Of a stretch of DNA of 25,988 nucleotides, positions 1-5,903 are shown piece by piece. A program made the position numbers and the translations under genes. The stretch is from positions 1 to 25,988 of the forward strand of contig JBCCMA010000028.1 in NCBI GenBank assembly GCA_039026595.1, written 5' to 3'. Source of the stretch: JBCCMA01 sp039026595. GTDB taxonomy: Bacteria > Pseudomonadota > Gammaproteobacteria > Steroidobacterales > JBCCMA01. The notes under the pieces are model-generated. The model ran no database searches, had not been told where the DNA came from, and saw only the letters and a program-made list of their open reading frames with translations. Every line of letters begins with the position of its first letter. The stretch's first letter is position 1.

Positions 1-488
1 AAGCCCTCCGCCTCATCCAGACGGTCTTCCCGGAGCGCACACACACCCGCGTTCGCGTAAGCCGCTTCCGGTGTTCGGTAGCGTGGATTGCGCGCGGCTT
101 TCAAAAGAAACGTCTCCGCGTCGTTGAAATCGCCGGTTCGGCACAAGTATGCCCCGTACATATTATCGATGACGGGATCGTCATCGCTGACCTTGATCGC
201 CTTCTGGTAGTGCTGACGCGCCTCGTCGGACAGACCGACGCGCTCGTACGCCAGCGCCAGCGTGGCGTGCGCCTGCGGGTTTTGTTCATCGAGGTCGACC
301 GCTTTCTGCAGCTTTGTCAGCGCAGCTTCGAGATCGCCCTTGCGCAGATAGGCCGCGCCCAGATTCAGGTTGGCAGCGGCCGCTTCACGCGGCGAGCCCG
401 TTGGCTTTGGCTTACCGCCCTCGGTTATGCAGCCCGTACTGAACGCCAGCACAAGTGCGCATAAAAGCAGACCGGGCCATCGTGTCAT
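1..488 (-). CDS. pilF: Type IV pilus biogenesis/stability lipoprotein PilF (PilW), partial
   Basis: The reading frame opens with ATG at 488 and runs off the left edge without a stop, so only about 162 N-terminal residues are seen. Residues 1-20 form a lipoprotein signal ending in the lipobox S-T-G-C, with Cys20 as the lipidated residue. TPR-like helical pairs follow, roughly residues 38-72 and 73-106, then more helical repeat. Proteins of this family are outer-membrane TPR lipoproteins that help the PilQ secretin assemble. The start overlaps the stop of rlmN (ATGA), implying coupled translation, and ndk-rlmN-pilF is a common gammaproteobacterial order. The family call rests on lipobox, TPRs and context; the missing C-terminus cannot be checked. 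Confidence 0.85.
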   Translation of the reverse strand, partial: MTRWPGLLLCALVLAFSTGCITEGGKPKPTGSPREAAAANLNLGAAYLRKGDLEAALTKLQKAVDLDEQNPQAHATLALAYERVGLSDEARQHYQKAIKVSDDDPVIDNMYGAYLCRTGDFNDAETFLLKAARNPRYRTPEAAYANAGVCALREDRLDEAEG

Positions 489-1591
489 GACGCCTCCCGA
501 ACCAGGCTGAATTCCTTGCGACCCAATCGTATGCGAGTGCGGTCGGCCACCTGACCGGCGAGCTGACCGCACGCAGCGTCGATATCATCGCCGCGCGTCC
601 GTCGGACCATTGTGCGAATCCCGAGCCGGTGCAGCTGATTATTGAAGCGCTTGATCGCCTTGTCGCTCGAGCGCAGGTACGCCGTCCCGGGAAACGGATT
701 GAACGGAATCAGATTGACCTTGGCGGGCCGATTACGCATCAGAGCGGCAAGACCGCGCGCGTGGGCGGGCGAGTCGTTCACACCGTCGATCAGTGTGTAT
801 TCAAAGGTAATGGACTTCGCATTGGTGGTGCGTGCGTAGCGCCAGCAGGCCTCGAGCAGTGCGCGAATCGGGTGGCGCTTGTTGATCGGCACAAGCTCGT
901 CGCGCAGGCTGTCCTCCGGCGCGTGCAACGACACGGCCAGGGCCACGTTCACATCCTTCGACAGTTTGTCGATGAGCGGCACGAGGCCCGACGTGCTGAC
1001 CGTGACACGGCGGCGCGACAAACCGTAGCCATAGTCGTCCTGCAAAATTTTAAGCGCGGGCAGAACGTTTTTGTAATTGGCGAGCGGCTCGCCCATGCCC
1101 ATGAACACGACGTTCGTCACGGCGCGGCGACCCGTGTCGCCACCGTCGAGCGTGCGCGTGGCGTGGAACACCTGCGCGACAATCTCGGCTGCGGTCAGAT
1201 TACGGTTGAACCCCTGTGCGCCCGTTGCACAGAACGAGCAATCCAGTGCGCAACCCACCTGGGACGAAATGCAGAGCGTGCCCCGACGCGCTTCCGGGAT
1301 AAACACCGTCTCGATCGCCTGCCCGTTGCCCACGTCGAACAACCACTTGCGCGTTCCGTCACTCGCCGTCCGGTCCGACAGGATGGGCGGCACCGCCACC
1401 GTCGCCTGCTCAGCCAGACGGCCGCGCAAGCTCTTCGCGATGTCGGTCATTGCATTGAAATCATCGACGCCGCGCTGGTGCATCCAGCGCATCACCTGCC
1501 GACCGTGAAACGGCTTTTCGCCAAGCTCCGTAAACCACGCCTCCATCTCCTGGCGCGGCATTCCGAGCAGATTGACAGGTGAGTCGTTCAC
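485..1591 (-). CDS. rlmN: Dual-specificity 23S rRNA/tRNA adenine-C2 methyltransferase RlmN
   Basis: Radical-SAM enzyme that methylates C2 of A2503 in 23S rRNA and of A37 in some tRNAs. The 368-residue protein carries the CxxxCxxC [4Fe-4S] motif at Cys114, Cys118 and Cys121. Cys107 and Cys341 match the pair used in catalysis (Cys118 and Cys355 in E. coli); the first four cysteines are offset by exactly 11 residues from E. coli. The start at 1591 is GTG, with an in-frame ATG ten codons later as an alternative; no strong ribosome site is seen before either. It lies 17 bases after ndk and overlaps pilF by four bases, so the three are probably one operon. Full length with all key residues present. 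Confidence 0.97.
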   Translation of the reverse strand: MNDSPVNLLGMPRQEMEAWFTELGEKPFHGRQVMRWMHQRGVDDFNAMTDIAKSLRGRLAEQATVAVPPILSDRTASDGTRKWLFDVGNGQAIETVFIPEARRGTLCISSQVGCALDCSFCATGAQGFNRNLTAAEIVAQVFHATRTLDGGDTGRRAVTNVVFMGMGEPLANYKNVLPALKILQDDYGYGLSRRRVTVSTSGLVPLIDKLSKDVNVALAVSLHAPEDSLRDELVPINKRHPIRALLEACWRYARTTNAKSITFEYTLIDGVNDSPAHARGLAALMRNRPAKVNLIPFNPFPGTAYLRSSDKAIKRFNNQLHRLGIRTMVRRTRGDDIDAACGQLAGQVADRTRIRLGRKEFSLVREAS

Positions 1592-1608
1592 GGTCGGGTA
1601 CGTGGGGA

Positions 1609-2040
1609 TCAGCGCGTGCGCGGGCAGACGCCGTCGTCGCCAAAGAAATATTTGATCTCGACCGCCGCCGTTTCCGGCGCATCCGAGCCGTGTACGGCGT
1701 TGGCGTCAATGGACTCGGCAAAGTCGGCGCGGATGGTGCCCGCGGCGGCTTCCTTCGGATTGGTGGCGCCCATCAGCTCGCGATTCTTCGCGATGGCGCC
1801 CTCACCCTCGAGGGCCTGAATCATGACCGGACCGGACGTCATGAAGCTGACCAGATCGTTAAAGAACGGACGCTCCTTGTGCACGGCGTAAAACCCCTCT
1901 GCCTCTTCTTTGGTCAGGTGCGCCATGCGAGCGGCGACGATGCTAAGGCCCGCTTTTTCAAAGCGCGACAGAATTTCGCCGATGGCGTTTTTGGCCACCG
2001 CGTCGGGTTTGATAATGGAAAGTGTGCGTTCGATCGCCAT
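1609..2040 (-). CDS. ndk: Nucleoside diphosphate kinase
   Basis: Transfers the gamma phosphate from ATP to other nucleoside diphosphates through a phosphohistidine. The ATG at 2040 gives 143 residues, the same length as the E. coli enzyme, beginning MAIERTLSIIKPDAV. The active-site histidine is His117 within N-A-V-H-G-S-D. The open frame extends upstream to 2169, but those residues do not resemble the family, so the internal ATG was chosen; GGAGAA lies a few bases before it. It heads the ndk-rlmN-pilF run. About 180 bases separate it from iscA, enough for its own promoter, though I could not pick one convincingly. That gap holds a perfect 14-bp palindrome at 2207-2220 with no T tract. Confidence 0.97.
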   Translation of the reverse strand: MAIERTLSIIKPDAVAKNAIGEILSRFEKAGLSIVAARMAHLTKEEAEGFYAVHKERPFFNDLVSFMTSGPVMIQALEGEGAIAKNRELMGATNPKEAAAGTIRADFAESIDANAVHGSDAPETAAVEIKYFFGDDGVCPRTR

Positions 2041-2223
2041 CTGCGTTCTCCAGCGCCGCGTAATTTCAAATGACAATAGACCGCCCGGTCGCGGCGATCC
2101 GAGGCGGCCATAACAGGAAATCCATTTTGGTACACGGCCGCGATGGGCCGGACGTCGGGCGCGCCCCAAGCCCCTGATTTTACGCCGGGAGGTAACTTTC
2201 GCGCAACGGCGGGCCCGCCGCGG

Positions 2224-2547
2224 CTACACGCTGAAACTTTCTCCGCAGCCGCATTCACCGGCCACGTTGGGGTTGGCGAACTGGAACGCCTCGTTCAGGC
2301 CCTGCTTGACGAAGTCGACCTGGGTGCCGTCCAGAAACTCCAGATGCTCGCGATCCACGACGATTTTAAGCCCCTCGGACTCGAAAACAGCGTCGCCGTC
2401 CTGTATGTCGTCGGCGTAATTGACCACATACGCGTAGCCGGAACAGCCGGTTTTCTGGATACCGATTCGAAGGCCGATGCCCTTTCCGCGGGCTTTAAGC
2501 CGCTCATCGACACGGGCGGCCGCGGCAGGAGTCATACTAAGCGCCAT
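2224..2547 (-). CDS. iscA: A-type Fe-S carrier protein IscA
   Basis: A-type carrier that receives or delivers iron and Fe-S clusters during cluster biogenesis. The ATG at 2547 gives 107 residues, the E. coli IscA length, with the three ligand cysteines at Cys35, Cys99 and Cys101, the same positions as in E. coli. The C-terminus (ANPN..GECGCGESF) resembles IscA more than ErpA or SufA. The open frame extends to 2607, but the extra 20 residues are unlike the family and overlap iscU further. The chosen start overlaps the end of the iscU-like gene by 11 bases, so the two are probably translationally coupled. Unlike its neighbour, this protein keeps every expected key residue. Confidence 0.95.
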   Translation of the reverse strand: MALSMTPAAAARVDERLKARGKGIGLRIGIQKTGCSGYAYVVNYADDIQDGDAVFESEGLKIVVDREHLEFLDGTQVDFVKQGLNEAFQFANPNVAGECGCGESFSV

Positions 2548-2989
2548 GGCAGGCAACCTCGCTATCTGATGAGACGTCCTCGCCGCAGACCGCTGCCGCG
2601 CAGGCACGCAGGGCGTCCTCGGCGACCAGAACGGAGGAGCGTTTTTCGACCGGTAGCTCGAGCGCCTCGGTGATCACGTGTCGGTCCAGAGTGAAGTTGT
2701 CGGACAACACGCGTCCGGGCAAATAGTCGGTCAGCCAGGACGCAAGGGCAATGGTGTGCGGGCAGCCGTAGGCACGAAACCAGGCCTTGACCACCGACCT
2801 GTCGGCGCCGATCTGCAGCTGAAATTCGATCCAGGCGCCGCGGTCCACGCTACCGGCGCGCCCGCATACGGCGCCCTCGCCCGGTCCTTTATAGGAGCCG
2901 CCGGCGCGGCCACAGGGACCGTCAGCGGGATTGCGCGGGTGGCGAAAGTGATCTTCGACCAGCGCGTTGTAGGTCAGGTCGCTATCCAT
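2537..2989 (-). CDS. Divergent IscU-like Fe-S scaffold lacking key ligands
   Basis: Clearly of the IscU/NifU-N family: it starts with Y-N-A-L-V-E-D-H-F..P-R-N, has Y-G-C-P-H-T-I-A-L-A-S and a V-A-E-D-A-L-R-A segment. By my alignment with E. coli IscU it keeps two cluster cysteines (Cys42 for Cys37, Cys76 for Cys63) and Lys116 for Lys103. The conserved Asp39 is Arg44, and His105-Cys106 are replaced by Ser118-Ser119 (codons TCC TCC at 2633-2638). The HscA-binding LPPVK motif reads LPVEK. It has 150 residues against 128 in E. coli, with a small insertion after Cys42 and a C-terminal tail holding three more cysteines (130, 135, 147). It sits 25 bases after iscS and overlaps iscA. It may be a specialised scaffold, a cysteine or sulfur acceptor, or a protein losing scaffold function; sequence does not decide. 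Confidence 0.8.
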   Translation of the reverse strand: MDSDLTYNALVEDHFRHPRNPADGPCGRAGGSYKGPGEGAVCGRAGSVDRGAWIEFQLQIGADRSVVKAWFRAYGCPHTIALASWLTDYLPGRVLSDNFTLDRHVITEALELPVEKRSSVLVAEDALRACAAAVCGEDVSSDSEVACHGA

Positions 2990-3014
2990 GATGTGGCTCC
3001 GATTGGGCGTGCCG

Positions 3015-4238
3015 TCAGACTCCGTCTGCGTAATTGTTCAGCGCGCGTAATCTCGGCACCTCGTCGTGCAGCAGCCGCACGGCTTCGTCGACGTCACGCT
3101 CGGTGGTAAAGCGCCCGACGCTGAACCGCAGCGAGCTCTGTGCGAGCTGGTCAGACAGTCCCAGCGCACGCAACACATATGACGCCTCCGCCGTGGCCGA
3201 CGTGCACGCCGAGCCGCTCGAGACCGCCAGGCGACGCAGCGCAAAAAGGAGGCTTTCGCCTTCTACACCCTCGATGCTCACATTGAGAATGCCGGCAACG
3301 CGCCTGCTCCTGTGACCGTTGATGCGGACACCGCCCAGTTTTTCAAGGCCCTGCCAGAGACGGTCGCGCAGCATACCGAGGCGCGCCGTCTCAGCGTCAA
3401 GGTGTTCGGCCGCCACGCGAAACGCTTCGCCCATCCCGACGATCTGGTGGGTCGCCAACGTTCCGGAGCGCAGGCCGCGCTCATGACCGCCGCCGTGAAT
3501 AATGGGCGCCAGATTGGTGCGCGGCGATGAACACACGTACAGCGCGCCGATCCCTTTCGGGCCATAGATCTTGTGCGCTGAGAAACTCATCAGGCACACG
3601 GGCAGGGTCTGCAGATCGATCGGCAACTTGCCGGCGCTCTGAGCCGCGTCCACGTGGAACATCACACCCGCCTCCCGGCACAGGTGACCGATTGTCTCAA
3701 TATCCTGCACGACGCCAATTTCATTGTTGACGTGCATAATCGAGACGATGAGCGTGTCGTCGCGAATCGCATCCTGAACCGATTGCGGATCGATCAGGCC
3801 ATCGGCATCCGGCAACAGGTAGGTCACCTCGAACCCTTCCGACTGCAGCTGCTTGCACGTATCGAGAACAGCCTTGTGTTCGGTGCGCGCGGTGATGACA
3901 TGCCGTTTGCCGCGCGCGGCGCCGTAGTGGAGCGCCCCCTGCAACGCCAGATTGTTCGATTCCGTGGCGCCGGATGTCCACACGATTTCACGCGGCGTGG
4001 CGTTCACGAGTGCGGCCACATCGCGGCGAGCCAGTTCCACCTGCCCCTTGGCCGTGCGTCCGACCTGATGGGACGATGCCGGATTGCCGAACACGCCGTC
4101 CACTGTGAGGCAATCCGCCATGCGCTTGGCAACCTGCGGGTCGACCGGCGTGGTGGCGGCGTAGTCGAAATAAATGGCCGGCGGAATAAACGACGTGACG
4201 TTATCGCGCTGGTCAGCGTGGCTACTCAGTTTGATCAA
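3015..4238 (-). CDS. iscS: Cysteine desulfurase IscS
   Basis: PLP enzyme that takes sulfur from cysteine as a persulfide for Fe-S clusters and tRNA thiolation. The 407 residues include Y-F-D-Y-A-A-T-T-P near the start, the PLP lysine Lys223 in S-A-H-K-I-Y-G-P-K and the persulfide Cys345 in S-S-G-S-A-C-T-S. Both are shifted by 17 from E. coli Lys206 and Cys328. The start is TTG at 4238: no ATG lies nearby in frame, and GGAGGA five bases upstream supports it. Sixty-two residues follow the active Cys, against 76 in E. coli; the missing part corresponds to the conserved tail involved in IscU binding. It overlaps trmJ by 17 bases and precedes the divergent iscU-like gene. Confidence 0.95.
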   Translation of the reverse strand: MIKLSSHADQRDNVTSFIPPAIYFDYAATTPVDPQVAKRMADCLTVDGVFGNPASSHQVGRTAKGQVELARRDVAALVNATPREIVWTSGATESNNLALQGALHYGAARGKRHVITARTEHKAVLDTCKQLQSEGFEVTYLLPDADGLIDPQSVQDAIRDDTLIVSIMHVNNEIGVVQDIETIGHLCREAGVMFHVDAAQSAGKLPIDLQTLPVCLMSFSAHKIYGPKGIGALYVCSSPRTNLAPIIHGGGHERGLRSGTLATHQIVGMGEAFRVAAEHLDAETARLGMLRDRLWQGLEKLGGVRINGHRSRRVAGILNVSIEGVEGESLLFALRRLAVSSGSACTSATAEASYVLRALGLSDQLAQSSLRFSVGRFTTERDVDEAVRLLHDEVPRLRALNNYADGV

Positions 4239-4953
4239 TGTGGTCCTCCACGGCGCTCAGAAGGCCGCGCAAAATGTTGATCTCGTTGTGGTCCGGCAGC
4301 GCTCGATTGAACAGGCGATTGAGCCGGCGCATCAAGTGTCGCGGATTCTTGGGGTCCAGGAAACCGGACGACAACATAACGCGCTCCAGATGTTCGTAAA
4401 AATAGCGCATCTCGTCGAGCGTTGCCGGACGTACCTCCGGTTCTTCAGGCGCCGTTGCAGCGGGTTCAACCAGCGCGCGACGCGCCTCATACGCCAGCAC
4501 CTGCACGGCCATGGCCAGATTGAGCGAGCTGAACGCCGGATTGGTGTCGATGTGCACAAGGGCATGGCAGCGCGCCAGCTCGTCGTTGGTGAGCCCCGTT
4601 TTCTCGCGCCCAAAGACGACGGCGACGCGCTCGCCGTCGGGGCGTTCCACGAATTGCGCGGCGGTACCAGCCGGATCGGCGACCGGCCAACGCAGCGACC
4701 GCAGTCGAGCGCTGGTGCCGTACGCGCGCACCGTTCCCGCCAGCGCATCGTCAAGCGTGTCGAACACGCCCGCTTGTTCGAGGATGACGTCGGCGCCTGA
4801 TGCGCGGGCCGTTGCCTTGTCGTGCGGGAAATGCCGCGGCGTGACGAGGCGAAGGTCTGCAAGACCCATGGTGCGCATCGCTCGGGCGGCGGCCCCGATG
4901 TTGCCGGGGTCTGTTGTGCCCACCAGCACAATGACGATGTCCTCAAGCCGCAC
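4222..4953 (-). CDS. trmJ: tRNA (cytidine/uridine-2'-O-)-methyltransferase TrmJ
   Basis: SPOUT-fold methyltransferase that 2'-O-methylates position 32 of several tRNAs. The 243-residue protein (E. coli TrmJ 246) opens with V-L-V-G-T-T-D-P-G-N-I-G-A-A-A-R-A-M and carries the C-terminal SPOUT knot motifs V-F-G-R-E..G-L-T-N-D-E-L and N-P-A-F-S-S-L-N-L-A-M-A-V-Q. The start is GTG at 4953. It is divergent from suhB, as in E. coli, but whereas iscR usually follows there, here iscS follows directly with a 17-base overlap. trmJ and iscS are therefore probably co-transcribed from the 4954-5087 region. Confidence 0.95.
   Translation of the reverse strand: MRLEDIVIVLVGTTDPGNIGAAARAMRTMGLADLRLVTPRHFPHDKATARASGADVILEQAGVFDTLDDALAGTVRAYGTSARLRSLRWPVADPAGTAAQFVERPDGERVAVVFGREKTGLTNDELARCHALVHIDTNPAFSSLNLAMAVQVLAYEARRALVEPAATAPEEPEVRPATLDEMRYFYEHLERVMLSSGFLDPKNPRHLMRRLNRLFNRALPDHNEINILRGLLSAVEDHIDQTE
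4244..4249 (-). promoter_or_regulatory. Ribosome binding site that fixes the TTG start of iscS
   Basis: On the minus strand the sequence reads GGAGGA, then five bases, then TTG (4236-4238). This near-perfect Shine-Dalgarno motif lies inside the 3' end of trmJ and is the main reason to accept the non-ATG start of iscS. Confidence 0.7.
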
Positions 4954-4963
4954 AGACCGGCCC

Positions 4964-4992
4964 TTGTGCGCTGTGTTGGCATTCGGTATTCT
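4964..4992 (+). promoter_or_regulatory. Possible sigma-70 promoter of suhB-bphP
   Basis: TTGTGC (4964-4969) and TATTCT (4987-4992) are 17 bases apart, 95 bases before suhB. The spacing is ideal but each box matches the consensus only partly, so this is a tentative call by eye. It would give a leader of nearly 90 bases. Confidence 0.3.
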
Positions 4993-5087
4993 TGGGTCTG
5001 GGGGCAGTCATGGTGTTCGTGTTCCTGTCATCGTGCTCATCCGCGCAGCGCAATTGAAACTCCGACCGTCCAAGGAAACGCCCCAAA

Positions 5088-5894
5088 ATGTCCCAGGCCC
5101 TTCTGAACATCGGCGTCAAAGCCGCTCGCCGCGCCGGCAATATTATCGTGCGCGGGCTCCAAAACCTCGACAATCTCCAAATCGAGCAGAAAGGCCAGAA
5201 CGACTTTGCGTCACAGATTGACCGCAATGCCGAGCGCGCCATCATTGGAGTGGTGCGCGAGGCCTATCCGGACCACGCAGTCCTCGGCGAAGAGTCGGGC
5301 GCCGACGGTGATGGCGATGTGCAGTGGATCATCGATCCGCTCGACGGCACCACCAATTTTCTGCACGGCTTTCCGCAGTTCGCGGTCTCGATCGCGGTCG
5401 AAGTTAAAAAACGCGGCGTCGCCGGCGTGGTCTACGATCCGATGCGTCAGGAGCTGTTCACCGCGGTCAAGGGCGAAGGCGCGCAACTGGACGGCAAGCG
5501 AATTCGGGTCACGCAGCGCCGCGGCTTGCCCGGATCGCTGCTGGCCACCGGCTTTCCGTACCGCAGCTTCGACGAGTGGGCCGACCGCTACTGGGACATG
5601 CTGCGAGCCGTCAGCGAGCGCGCGGCCGGTATCCGGCGCCCGGGCTCGGCCGCGCTGGACATGGCATACATCGCCGCCGGCCGCGTCGATGGCTTTTGGG
5701 AAATCGGGCTGTCCCCGTGGGACACGGCCGCCGGCGAAATCCTGGTGCGCGAAGCGGGCGGGTTGATCAGCGACCTGCACGGGGGCGAAGAGTGGCGCGA
5801 CCGCAAGCACATTGTCGCTGGTGGGCCAAAGGTGTTCCGGGAGCTTCTGAAGGTACTGCGGCCGCTTGCGCGGCAGGTCACGTCCGTGGGCTAG
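5088..5894 (+). CDS. suhB: Inositol-1-monophosphatase family protein SuhB
   Basis: Mg-dependent phosphatase of the IMPase family; in E. coli SuhB also acts with the Nus factors in rRNA transcription antitermination. The 268 residues contain the metal-binding motifs G-E-E-S (Glu69), D-P-L-D-G-T-T-N-F (Asp83, Asp86) and W-D-T-A-A-G (Asp212), all intact. The ATG at 5088 follows AAGGA by 11 bases. It diverges from trmJ as in E. coli. Its stop codon (TAG, 5892-5894) is itself part of the Shine-Dalgarno sequence of the next gene, a bacteriophytochrome, only nine bases away, so the two are probably one transcript with coupled translation. That partnership is unusual. Confidence 0.95.
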   Translation: MSQALLNIGVKAARRAGNIIVRGLQNLDNLQIEQKGQNDFASQIDRNAERAIIGVVREAYPDHAVLGEESGADGDGDVQWIIDPLDGTTNFLHGFPQFAVSIAVEVKKRGVAGVVYDPMRQELFTAVKGEGAQLDGKRIRVTQRRGLPGSLLATGFPYRSFDEWADRYWDMLRAVSERAAGIRRPGSAALDMAYIAAGRVDGFWEIGLSPWDTAAGEILVREAGGLISDLHGGEEWRDRKHIVAGGPKVFRELLKVLRPLARQVTSVG

Positions 5895-5903
5895 GAGTGG
5901 GTA

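Noticed and set aside
629..1582. 317-residue open frame on the plus strand opposite rlmN
   Set aside because: Mirror of the rlmN codon pattern; no domain and no ribosome site of note.
2207..2220. 14-bp perfect palindrome after iscA as a terminator
   Set aside because: No loop and no T tract follow on either strand, so it does not meet the pattern of an intrinsic terminator.
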